64,000 bases of DNA from Dromaius novaehollandiae (Eukaryota > Chordata > Aves > Casuariiformes > Dromaiidae). The position numbers were made by a program, and so were the translations under genes. Every line of letters starts with the position of its first letter. Position 1 is the stretch's first letter. This document shows, in pieces, positions 52,573 to 61,890 of this stretch. Under the pieces are notes generated by a model. The model saw only the letters and a program-made list of their open reading frames with translations, was not told the DNA's origin and made no database searches. The stretch spans positions 36,406,563 to 36,470,562 of the forward strand of contig NC_088100.1 in NCBI RefSeq assembly GCF_036370855.1, read 5' to 3'.

Positions 52573-53137
52573 TGTCTAGAGCTGGCTGCTTAGCACAACT
52601 TATATAAAACTTACTTAGCACGAGCAGCTAAATTTGCTGAAGCCTTAGGCCGTGCTCAGATAACATGAGGAACTTTCACCTAGTTCAGTAAAAGAGGCCC
52701 CAGAGCTGGTTCAGGCTGGAAAGATAAGGACGTCACAAGCAGCCTGTGTTCCTGTGTCTCACGCTCCGAAGGGGAGGACATCACGACTTTGAAATAAGGC
52801 CTGTGCAGGGCGTCAGGCCCTTGAGAAACAACGCCTGCTCTCACTGCTGGGGCAGTGTTAATTATGGTGGTCTGGAATTATCTCCTCCAGACTTGAGAGA
52901 CAACGACGGGACCTAATGAGGAACGGGAAGACCCCAGACCTGAATACTACTATTGGGCCAAAACATGGCGTGAGGGTGGAGAACTTAGATTGAAAAGTAC
53001 AAATGCCCAGGGATTTCTTTGTTCGGGGCCCCTCTCCGGAGGCACCCAGCTCGATCTGTCATTTGCCGCTGTACCACTTAGAGTAAATGTGTGTGTGATA
53101 CTACGCATCTGAGACTCTACTTCAGGAAACCTAGGGT
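52573..53137 (+). mobile_element. Endogenous retrovirus LTR, copy 2 (solo)
   Basis: Begins TGTCTAGAGCTGGCTGCTTA with the TATA-type box CTTATATAAAAC, then 'ctaaatttgctgaagcctta' and 'ccagagctggttcaggctgg'. The 3' part has 'ctctccggaggcacccagct', a degenerate polyadenylation region (cttagagtaaatg), and it closes at 'aaacctagggtcagag'. It is the reverse complement partner of 16185-16868. No internal retroviral sequence is visible on either side, so it is a solo LTR or has lost its body. The 3' boundary is approximate. Confidence 0.78.
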
Positions 53138-56100
53138 CAGAGACCTTCCTTAACAGTCTGACAGTCAGTGTCTTTGCTGGACAAAACCAGACAAATATAT
53201 TTGATGAGTTTACTGTTATAGCTACTGTTTTTTTCACCTGAAATGCACTAGAAGCCATTCCAGCATTCAAGGACAGGTCCTACGTATAAGTGGCCAAGCT
53301 ATAGGGGCTTTTTAATGGAATGTAGCTCCTGAACCTGTTATGGCAAATCTGCTGCTTCAGGACTTCAGCAGGCTTGAAGTTGAATATAATCCAAGAAACT
53401 TCTGTTACCTGCATGACCGTCCCTGTTGCCTTATGGCACTATGTTAGCATTCAATTTTCTCCTGCAGTTCACTGGGCCAGAGAGACAGATTGCTCTCACT
53501 TGTCATTCTAACCAGTTTCTGAATTTCTTGTTGGTAATTTTGCAGTCATATTTCTCAGAGGGCATTCTGATTTTTTCATGTGCTGCTGGCTAGATTCTTT
53601 AGGCCAAATATAATCCCAGTGCATTTAACCCATTACACATGGCTTTATACATTCCCACAACACAGGACTTCACTGGTCCTAGTCTGTAAATGGAGGCAAG
53701 AGGTGTGGATTGCAATCTCAGATCCCAGTGCTTTGCTTTGCCCAGAGCAGTTTTTGTTTACTGCTGACATTCAAGTCTCAGGAGGCAGATTATGCATACA
53801 GTGTCTCATTTACACCAGCAAGGCTGCACATCTGTCCAGGACAGCTGGATGCCAAGTGACCTGATAAAAGCAGTAGCTCCAACTGCTTTCAGGATGCCCG
53901 GAAATCTTGAATAAATGACTAGCGCCCAAGTGCACAGCTCTGTCCAGGAGCAATGTGTTCTGGTTATCCACACAGTGCACTCAGTGTGTGTTGCCCTGTT
54001 CCCTGTGCTGCCGAAGCAGAACTACAGAAGTCCTGTGGGCCTTCTTCAAAGCCACAGCATGCAGCTGTGTGATTGGGCTGCTTCTACAGGACACTGAATG
54101 TTTCAGGGTTTTTACATTAATTTCTGCTTTTAATATTTGGGAAAGGAGGAAAGGAGCAAGGAAACATTTTATATTTTTAATACTTTTTGATTTACTTAAG
54201 TGGAGAATAAAAGAAGAAAAATTAAATCTAAAATGTATTTAAGGATTATCTACAACTATTTATGACAGCAGGAACAGTTTACATGGCACATTCTCAGTCA
54301 AGTTCAAATTGATTGCTGGATTTGGATCCTTTCCACAAGTTCAGTCTGACAGAGCTTTTTCCTTGCAGCATGGAGTATTCCTTCTAAGATCATCTGAACA
54401 TATTAGCTTCTGTCATTTAAGAGTCCTGAGGCTCTGCTCTCTCATCTTCTCTGCCTCTAGCACACACTTTAGTCTGATGAAGACTGAAATGCTTTACTTT
54501 AATTAAAGCCAGCGAGGCCTGTATAGAGTACCTGGTTGTAATTTCATTGCCTGTAATTTACAGGAAGCCAGTTTAGATGTTCTAATGGTCCCTTCTGGCC
54601 TTAAACTATACAAAAATCTGTTAAACAAGCCATTAAAATGTTACTGTGTCTAGTAATCATGAAGATAACTAAAGCTTTTATAAATGCCCCTTAATTAAAA
54701 GGGTTACCCTTTATAGTCTGCATACAAGTTCTAATTAGATATTTTAATGATGCTGCTAAATGTAGTAAGTGGTTTGTATAACCTAGAGTTTAACAGTTAC
54801 TTGTTAATAAGGCATAGTGTACTTCTGGCATCAGAGCTGTGCTGAAAGTGTAGTAACACTTCTGTGTTATATTCTTCAAAGCCTTTCCTAACAAAAATTT
54901 GATTAGAGAATAGCTGTAAATCCCAGGGATAGTGTTTAGCCTGCATGTTTTTTACATAAGAGGTCTGGTTCCTGCCATGACTCATTCATAGTCCAGTCTG
55001 CCCGGTACAATGGTGTAACTGTGGAGCATGTACTGTCTCAAGATCAGTGTGTGGTACAACTCTGGTGTCGAGCTACAGAGAGGCAAAAGCAAGGATGATC
55101 AAGTGAGGGGATCTGTTTCCTTTCTTGCATTAGAGCCTCTCCTAACCATGCTATGCTAGCGGCACAGTAGAGGAAAGGATCCTGTCCATGCAGACCATAC
55201 ACAGGTGACAAGCAGGATCTTCATGATTTCTGGCTGGGACTAATCTGGAAATGTTATTTAACAGATTGTGATTACTTCATGCAGCCCTGGTAGGTGGGCG
55301 TTTTTTGTGGCTTTGTTAGCACTAAGCAGGACCATGCTCTAGCCCTGAAGCCAACTGGTGTAGCAGGGCTCAAATCTATACTGCTCTTACCCTCCAAAAC
55401 TGAGAGGCTACACCCAAACATATATTGTGAATGATTCCTAGTGCACACAAAATCAAATATTCTGCCCAGGCATTCTCTGGGTGAGTGATAGCTGGCCCAC
55501 ACCTAATTTGCACCAAGGACTACATGAAGAAATTAACAGTGTGGCTGATTGCACAAGCTCATTCCCCTGCTCTGTTTAGTTTTAAAAATATGTTTTTTAA
55601 ACATATTAGTAATTCACATTAATTTATTTAAAACTCGGCAGGTGCCTGGAGGAACAGGGAGGAAGCAAAAGAATGGCTCAAAAATAAAGCACTGCTCAGC
55701 AGACAGTAGGAAGTTGTTCAGATAATGTCTTAGCTGTTAGCTTTTGAATCTTAGATATGTGATTTTTACCTTTACTAAACTTACATTTGAAGCTGGGAAG
55801 CACAGCCTTATTAGGAAAGAATTTTGTTCTACCCAAACCAAGCTGATCCCCAGCACACAATTAGAGGCTCAGAAAAGACTGGATCTATACAGCTAACTAG
55901 CCAAGTATGGTGAGCAGATGAGACGTGTTTAACTACTGTGTGTTAGATCCATTTCTACAGAATATGTTGTTTTAACTGCTAAAATGAGCATATTTTAAGA
56001 AGACATTTTGATCAGTATGTGCCTCCCATCACAGGTTTCTGTGGGAAAGAACCACAAATACCTGAACACAGTCAATCTGCAAGTTCATGTAGGAGACCTG

Positions 56101-56534
56101 AAGGAGTGTGTAATGACAATCAGAGCTCTTCTCTGACAAACCTTGCCACTGCATGTTCTAGATAATTCTGACATACACTTAATTGGATTTCTGGAGGGAG
56201 GGATTTTTTTGCCTTTTTCAGGGTTTGTTTTATGTGTGTCTTGTGGTACAGTAAAGCTGCTTTTCCATTAGTGAAATAGTTTGGTCAGGCAGCAGTATTT
56301 GGTTAAGAGATATTTTCTACACTCAGGTAACCCTAAAAGTAATTTTAGCAGCGCTGGGGCATGGACACGGGCATTTAGCCTCCCAATTGCTTTCACTGTT
56401 AGATGATGTGATGTACTTACTGTAGTGCAATAATTAGAGTCAATCAATTCATTCCTGACAGGTTGCTGTTACGGCAGCTTCAGATTCTCCCAGTACTGAC
56501 AATGGATTTGCTCAGGTTCCAGTATCAAATGAGT
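53138..56534. other. Gene-free stretch
   Basis: Contains only the old CR1 terminus at 54520-54620 and an AT-rich candidate regulatory patch at 54640-54760 (taatcatgaag, ccttaattaaaagggttacc). No coding signal. Confidence 0.5.
54520..54620 (+). mobile_element. Old CR1 3' terminus
   Basis: The stretch 'gatgttctaatggtcccttc' followed by 'tggccttaaactata' is the 3' end signature of ancient CR1-type LINEs (GGTCCCTTCTGGCCTTAAA). Only about 100 bases are recognisable. Confidence 0.7.
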
Positions 56535-57099
56535 TCAATTTTCCTGGTCCTCTATGAGTTCCACCCAAGAGAGCTTGACTAATATCTCCTTTAGTTCTGT
56601 GTCCTCTTGTTCTATGATTTGGTAGCCACCAGTCATAGCCAGGGTCAATATAATCAGCACACATTTTATGCCATGCACTAGTTCAGGTTCAAAGGTACAT
56701 CCATTGTCACGACTTTTGGAGCCAGAATAATAGGCACTCACCAATCATGCACTTGGCTGAAGTGCAGGGTACTTTTGAGAAAAGGCTGTTTGGGATGTTG
56801 TATAAGATACAGCAACAGGAATAAGTGGTCCCTTAATTTTGTCCATTTGCATTGCCTTGTCCATTAATTATTCTCAGTGTTTTTGGAAAGATTACCACAG
56901 ATTGTGATGTTGCTCTCATAGTTTAGAGTTGGAGCGTAATTCTTGGGGGCCATTAACATGCAACTGGTTGCCTTCCATGTCCGTAGTACCATTTCACTCT
57001 CTTGGAAAAGCCACGTGCAGCTTCCCATCCAATGTTATCACTTGCAGGTCCACTTAGACAAACTTTAGATCTTTCGGTCAGAGTAACAATATTCCCTAT

Positions 57100-57440
57100 C
57101 AGTCCTTGACTTCATCCTATTATATGATGCTATTACATAGATGCTAATCCTCCTGTAGGGGTTGTTAAAGATGGGTTGCAGTCCATACAGGGACTGAGTC
57201 CCGACAGATACAAGGGGCTCCTTGCTCCAGGGCCACCACCACAGCTCTGAGCTCTGCCAGCTGGGCCAAGCTGTCCATTGCCTCTGCCAAAGCTTCTCTG
57301 GTCACTACCACTGTAGCAGAAAAGGGGAAACCAGCAGCTGAAACCGGAAATGGGGCCTTGCTGATTCAACACGGGCAAGGGCTTGTTACAGTCGGGCCAT
57401 TTTTCCTGGACTAGTCTGCAGGAGAACTGATGGTCTCTCC
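57100..57440 (-). pseudogene. Decayed retroviral RNase H-like fragment
   Basis: One minus-strand frame (about 57310 down to 57170) reads LAQLAELRAVVVALEQGAP, followed by C-x-C-x-DS-x-x-VW-x-ATHL and a stop. The AELRAV-x-x-AL helix and the later DS/VW motif are spaced as in retroviral RNase H, with its second and third acidic residues. Stops and shifts follow immediately and no complete domain exists. To the left, 56535-57100 continues with short open pieces I cannot classify. It is a broken old copy with no coding capacity. Confidence 0.4.
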
Positions 57441-57631
57441 TTGCAAAGCTGTCTCTACAAAAACCCACTCTTCCAGGCCCCCAGAATCTTGAGCTTTCTT
57501 GGAGTGTTCTGCTGCAAATGCCCTGCGGTGCCCTCTGATCTCTCTGCCAGGTGTCCTGCTGTCCTCAGGGGCCTTGATGGGAAAAGCCTGCAGCCTACCG
57601 AAAAAGCTTGCTGGGGGCCTAGCGGGTGAAA

Positions 57632-58080
57632 CTAGTGGGGAGCTGGTGAAGAGCGAGCCATGCGAGCAGAAAAAGAGCTCTGCAGGGAGCAGCCGGAGGA
57701 TGTTCTGGGGACCAAGTGCCATTTGATAACTGGGAAGGCAGGACTGCAAGGCATTCTTCCTATGGCCGCCTTCTCCAACCTTAGCTGCTCCCGCTGAATG
57801 GAAGAATGGTCCTCCCTCGGGGTTACCTCCAGGTCCCTTCCCCTGCCTTCAAAGTTGTTCTGGGAGGACAGGTCTGCCTCGGAGAAGCTCCTGTCCACCC
57901 TGCTGAGACCATTCTTCCGATTAGTCAGGGAAGGGGCGGAAAGGCAGGCTGGATAGCTGCTGCTCACAAAAGTGCTGCCCCCTTTGGGCTGCTCCAGGTC
58001 AGAGGTTGGGGCACTGCCTTCAGCTCCAGGCTGGGGGCTTTCGCCGGCAGAGCCGTTCTGCTGAGCAGCACCCGGGTGCT
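57632..58080 (-). CDS. TAGAP-like terminal exon, Ser-rich tail
   Basis: Strong acceptor (pyrimidine tract TCTTTCTCCCCACAG), then 149 codons to a TAG at 57632-57634. It encodes a Gly/Ser/Pro-rich tail with no fold I recognise. It includes LSRVDRSFSEADLSSQNN, comparable in kind to the Ser-rich RRYSEP-type phosphorylation-like segment of TAGAP tails, and it ends SSPAPH. It is shorter than the human TAGAP tail, which suggests a truncated paralogue. The segment downstream of the stop (57100-57460) is retrovirus-like and not part of this gene. Confidence 0.75.
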
Positions 58081-60778
58081 CTGTGGGGAGAAAGAGCCTC
58101 TTAGGTAGCTTTTAGTGGCCACTGGAAGATACGAGGGGACTTTCCCTGTGGCACCACGCACCCCTGGCAGGTGCCTTTCCACCCACTGGCAAGCGTCCTC
58201 GCAGAAAAACACTGCCACACCCTGTGCAGCCCTCTGCACCTCTCTGCATTTCCGCAGATGTTGCCCCGTAGGCAATTAAAGAATTGGAACCAGCAGCCCT
58301 GGCACAGTCGTCAGTCCACCTGGGGAGCTGCCTGTGTGCAGGGTCCTCCCCAAACACTGCGGCGCAGTTCTCTATGAGGAACTCCACCAACAGCGTGACC
58401 TGCACACAGAAAGCCACGGAGTTCAGTCCAAGGGGCTGCAAATGTCCTCAGCAGCCTTTTGTGCTCCTGACAGACCTTTCTGTACCCACAGCTGTAGCTC
58501 TCTAGCTCAGAGTCTCACGTGGCCCGATACAAACAAGAGAGTCTTAGCCTCAGCTCGGGGGCAGCAAGGTGCTCAATTCAGCATACCTTGTCATTCCCCG
58601 CTTTCTGTACGTCCAGCGGGAGCACGCTGTCCATGCTGGGGCTCAGCGTGTTTGGCCCCACGCAGACTGCCAGATTGCTGGCATGCATCCAGTTGCTCTC
58701 AGCCTTTTGGCTGATGTGATGGAGCAGCGAGAGCAAGCGCCGGAGCAAGAGGAGGTTGGCTCTCGGCAGTTTCGCAGCCGCCCTGAGGGAACACAAACAA
58801 AAGGCAAACGCAATGCAGGCTGCAGGGGCCACTCCTCCTTCCTTGGAGCCAGAACGGTGGCCCTGGTTACAAAACTTACTCTTTCAGTTGCTCAGTTTTC
58901 TCCTCCTGGCTCGGCTTCTCCAGCGCAAGCAGCCACTTGTCACGGAGGTCGGCCACGAGGAGTTTGGAGGAGATATTTCTCAGGAAGTCCTGCAAGGCCA
59001 AGGCACTGCAATGAGGCTCTCCACACTACCAGTGAGCAGAGAGGCAGCATCTCCGTGACTTGGGCTCACTAGGAGGCAGCTAGCTGGGAGCCACCTGCTC
59101 TCAAAGCTGCTCCTGACCACTGACAGAGCAGTGGGCTGCGCAGGTCCATGCCAAGCGTGCTGGCCTCAGGGCAGGAATGAGACACGGCTCCTATCAGCCT
59201 GTGGTCCACCCCTGGATTCCTCGCTGAGGGGCATGCTGAGGAGGAGGCTCAGGAAGGGACTTCCCCAGGGGCCTGAAGCAAATCAGCAGCAGAACCAATG
59301 CAACTGAAAATCCCAAGGCAAAGAAAAAGGCCCAGCTGTCCCAAGCCTGAAGCACTGAGGGTGGCCTCAGTAGGCTTTTGCCTTTGAGAGTCCCACCCAG
59401 GTCCATCTGGGCACGCAAGCGGGCCCACACAGATTCACCATGCGCTCTCTCAGCTACAAGGCAGCAGAATTCACCTTCGGCACCACTGCCAACAGGAGCA
59501 CAGGCTTGCTTGCCAGATCAGCGTTCCCGCCTCTGTTCAGGTCGTCTTTCAACTCCCTGCGGGCCTTCTTGTTGGCAGCTTTCCTGAATATGCCCTCGGT
59601 GGAAGGGCCCCTCTCATACAGAATAGCCAGGAGCTCCTGCAGGAAGAAACAGACAGCTTTGGCCTTTCGGGTGCACTCTGCTCTCCTGGCGTTCATACCT
59701 GGTTCTTGCTCCATGGAGATTACCCTTGTAGTAAACTGACAGAGTTGTGGGGGCTGGCCCAAATGTCCACACCTCATCCCTTTTCCACCTGGGATGGGCC
59801 ATGCCTGCCAGAAGGGTGTGTGGAGGGGAAGCCCCACCATCACCACTCTCCTTAGAGCCCCAGCACAAGTGCTGGGGGAGCTGCTAGCACGAGAAGCCAG
59901 AAGCAGGGGACCTCTCTGCTGCACCTTGCTTACCTGTACTGCTTGGGGCAGGCTGCCGTCTTGCCCACAGAGGAGTGCCAGAGGCTGGCCAAACAGAGCC
60001 TCCTTGCAAGCAAGGCCCAGCTACCCTGGGCAGTCCCTGCTGGGAGAGGGTCCTCCCCAAGCAAGTGGCCAGGAGATGACCATCTTCCTTGCCTCCACTC
60101 CGTCTGTTGCAAGCAAAAGGAAAGCAAAAATCAGTCCAGAAATCAGGGGCAGTGAGCCGTGCTGCCTTTGGTGTGTGTGCAGCGCCATGCACTGCAGGGT
60201 CTTCTCCAGAGGCACAGAGCTTCTGTGTGGTGACCAAGCAATATTCACTGCCTCTGGCACTCACACTGCCGTCTCTGCTGCTGAGCACCCAGGAGAGAGG
60301 CCACTGGAAAGCAGCAGCAGTCAAGGGCTTCAGCTGTCTCCCGGGGGGGAACTGAGGGCTGTCAATTGCTCCCAATGAGGTGATGCAGGCAGCTTGCTGA
60401 AGCGCCTGTTTGCAAGCAGGATAAAGGAAGGCAGCTGCTCGCTTTCTTTCTCACACTCGCCAGGCAACTGGCAAAGTCTCCCTTCACTGTCTGAAGGGTC
60501 CACCCAGGGGCATTGCTTGGTGTTGGCCTGCAAGAATCAGGTTCAGGTTACAGAGCTGCCACTCAACAGTAAAGGCCTCGAGCGAGTTGCTTCGATTCCA
60601 CAGGCATTGCCGGACTCTCCCCCTGCACGGGGGCTTCCCTCCCTTTGCACGCCTCATGGAGCTGCCCCCGCTGTGCTGATACCTCCTGGCCACAGCCAGC
60701 AAGGGCCGGGCAAAGGCAGCCCCTGCTCACATCTGCCAAAATCAGCGCCTGCACGGTCCTGACGGTCAGCGACACCTC
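57632..60778 (-). CDS. TAGAP-like: TAGAP-like RhoGAP-domain gene (8 exons, 5' end missing, in-frame stop)
   Basis: RhoGAP proteins switch off Rho-family GTPases by speeding GTP hydrolysis; TAGAP is a lymphocyte-expressed member. Exons by position (minus strand): 60778-60731, 60527-60455, 60103-59934, 59636-59475, 58989-58880, 58782-58587, 58399-58240 and 58080-57632, about 455 residues in all. Every intron begins GT and ends AG, and the phases (0,1,0,2,0,1 through the core) join without a shift. Seen in the sequence: the arginine-finger motif STEGIFRKAAN, the lysine-containing stretch PKDFLRNISSKLL, and the Asn motif ASNLAVCVGPN. Upstream, SEGRLCQL, KMVISWPL and LFGQPLALLCG resemble the TAGAP N-terminal segment in the same order. 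Odd: a TAG codon in frame at 60021-60023, before the GAP domain, with no downstream ATG that would spare the domain. Initiator exon not seen; it may lie beyond the CR1 at 61068-61890. The related ARHGAP20 family is the alternative name. The family is sure; whether it is functional is not. Confidence 0.85.
58240..58399 (-). CDS. RhoGAP domain C-terminal exon
   Basis: Starts after CTGTGTGCAG with VTLLVEFLIENCAAVFGEDP, the closing helix of the GAP domain (TAGAP and related proteins have LVEFLI-NC--IFGE here). The 3' end is less certain. The donor AGAG/GTGCAG at 58240 gives 160 bases and the phase 1 needed by the last exon, so it was chosen. The frame stays open to a stop at 58112, so a read-through, alternatively terminated isoform is possible. 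Confidence 0.75.
58587..58782 (-). CDS. RhoGAP domain exon 3: conserved Asn motif
   Basis: One hundred and ninety-six bases. The first base completes the split Glu codon, and the last codon is AAG before the donor GTATGC. It encodes LPRANLLLLRRLLSLLHHIS, then NWMHASNLAVCVGPNTLSPS and an acidic to basic tail ending AGNDK. The NLA-x-x-x-GPN motif is diagnostic of RhoGAP domains; its Asn contacts the GTPase in known structures. Intact. Confidence 0.93.
58880..58989 (-). CDS. RhoGAP domain exon 2
   Basis: One hundred and ten bases, phase 0 in and phase 2 out. Acceptor CCTTGCAG, donor GA/GTAAGT. It encodes DFLRNISSKLLVADLRDKWL and a Glu/Lys-rich helix ending EQLK. With the last residues of the preceding exon it forms the K-x-x-LR-x-x-x-x-x-L helix of RhoGAP domains. 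The following intron is only 97 bases. Confidence 0.92.
59475..59636 (-). CDS. RhoGAP domain exon 1: arginine finger
   Basis: One hundred and sixty-two bases, exactly 54 codons, phase 0 at both ends. Acceptor TTTCTTCCTGCAG, donor AAG/GTGAAT. It encodes ELLAILYERGPSTEGIFRKA followed by a Lys/Arg-rich helix and the segment SKPVLLLAVVPK. The Arg of GIFR is the catalytic arginine finger known from RhoGAP structures. No stop or frameshift. Confidence 0.92.
59934..60103 (-). CDS. TAGAP-like exon carrying the in-frame TAG
   Basis: One hundred and seventy bases (2 + 56 codons). The acceptor is CTTGCAACAG and the donor CAG/GTAAGC, both strong. It contains KMVISWPLAWGG, then a TAG at 60021-60023, then KEALFGQPLALLCGQDGSLP and QAVQ. 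Residues on both sides of the TAG align with TAGAP (SWP motif upstream, LF-QPL--CG downstream), so the stop sits inside otherwise colinear coding sequence and is not the natural end of the protein. A substitution from CAG, TGG or a similar codon would explain it. An alternative acceptor downstream of the stop would break the phase. Confidence 0.8.
60455..60527 (-). CDS. TAGAP-like exon with the SEGRLCQL segment
   Basis: Seventy-three bases, beginning after TTCTTGCAG and ending at the donor T/GTGAGA, leaving phase 1. The reading frame gives ANTKQCPWVDPSDSEGRLCQLPGE. The acidic Ser/Glu run followed by CQL resembles the segment just before the SWP motif of TAGAP. The open frame continues past the donor, to a stop near 60330, so the donor was chosen because its phase and family alignment join cleanly to the exon at 60103. 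Confidence 0.6.
60731..60778 (-). CDS. TAGAP-like exon, N-terminal segment (16 codons)
   Basis: Forty-eight bases that read EVSLTVRTVQALILAD. The acceptor is a pyrimidine-rich tract ending CGCCCAG, and the donor is GAT/GTGAGC. It starts and ends in phase 0, which fits the phase-0 start of the next exon at 60527. Its similarity to the family is weak (an ETLIE-like stretch just before the acidic segment), so it is placed mainly by splice signals and order. The preceding exon with the start codon is not visible. Confidence 0.45.
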
Positions 60779-61067
60779 CTGGGCGAGAGAACCAAGAGCC
60801 CCCATGAGGAACCCATTGCGTGGTGGGCTTGGGAAAGCCAGAAGGCTCTGGGGGCGGATCGGAGGCTATGCCAGAGCTGTGGGGCAGCCACGGGGGCGCG
60901 GGACTGAGATTCTATCCAAAGCCTGTGCAGTCCAATGATTTCTGTCAAGGAAATAAATGAAACCCAGCTTACCACGCACACCAGGTTTCTGGGTCGACCC
61001 CCTGAGACCATGTGTGCCGCCCTTCTGCAAAGGGACTCTGGAAAGGGCATTTCCCCCCGCCACCAGT

Positions 61068-61890
61068 TTCACAATCACAGACTCACACAGCGGGTGAGGT
61101 TGGAAGGGACCTTTGGAGATCACCTCGTCCAACTGCCCTGCTCAGGCAGCATCACCTGGAGCAGCTTGCCCGGGACCATCACCAGACGGCTTGGGAATAT
61201 CTACCGGGATGGAGATCCCACCACCTCTCTGGGCAACCTGCTCCAGGGCTCAGGCACCCTCACAGCAAAAAAGCTTGTCCCTAGCTTTAGACAGAACTTC
61301 CCATGTTTCAGGCTCTGCGCATTGCCTCTTGTCCTGTCACTGGGCACCCAGAAGAAGAGTCTGGCTTGGTCTTCTTTACACCCTCCCTTCGGATACTTAT
61401 ACACGCTGATAAGATCCCCCCCTGCACCTCCCCTTCTCCAGGCTAAACAACCCCAGCTCTCTCAGCCTTTCCTCAGAGGACAGATGCGTCAGGCCCTGCA
61501 GCAGTTTCGTAGCCCTTTGCTGGACGCACTCCAGGAGCTCCATGTCTCTCTTGTCCTGGGGAGCCCGGAGCAGGAGCCAGCACTCCAGCTGTGGCCTCAC
61601 CAGTGCTGAGCAGAGGAGAAGGATCACCCCCCTCGGCCTGCCGGCAACACCCTTCCTCATGCAGCCGAGCTGCTGGGCAGCCGCTCGGCCCACAGCCTCT
61701 GCTGGTGCCTGGCCTTATTCCTCCCCAGCAGCAGCACTTTGCGCTTCCCTTTGCTGACCCGCAGGACGTTCCCCTCTGCCCATCTCTCCAGCCTGCTGAG
61801 GCCCCTCTGAATGGCAGCACTCTGGGCCCTCTGGGCTGGCAGCCACTCCTCCCAGCTGTGTGTCAGCACCACACTTGCCCACTTGAAAGC
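61068..61890 (-). mobile_element. CR1 LINE, 5'-truncated, with reverse-transcriptase remnant
   Basis: The left (3') end has the CR1 terminal octamer pattern (tcacaatcacagactcacac) and the core ggttggaagggacctttgga. Minus-strand frames show CR1 polymerase C-terminal segments: QRATKLLQGLTHLSSEERLR, ELGLFSLEKG, PSDRTRGN and SRLPREVV. Further 5' are AIQRGLSRLERWAEGNV and GADTQLGGVAASPEG, around the eroded polymerase active site. Frames change several times and about 25 residues are missing near 61690, so the copy is dead. It sits immediately upstream of the visible exons of the TAGAP-like gene, same strand. Confidence 0.92.

Noticed and set aside
58569..59072. 167-codon plus-strand frame
   Set aside because: Antisense shadow of the RhoGAP exons 58587-58782 and 58880-58989.
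59794..60378. 194-codon plus-strand frame
   Set aside because: Antisense shadow of the TAGAP-like exon at 59934-60103 and its introns.
60935..61609. 224-codon plus-strand frame, the longest in the window
   Set aside because: It is the antisense of the CR1 polymerase remnant at 61068-61890; GC-rich DNA has few stops.
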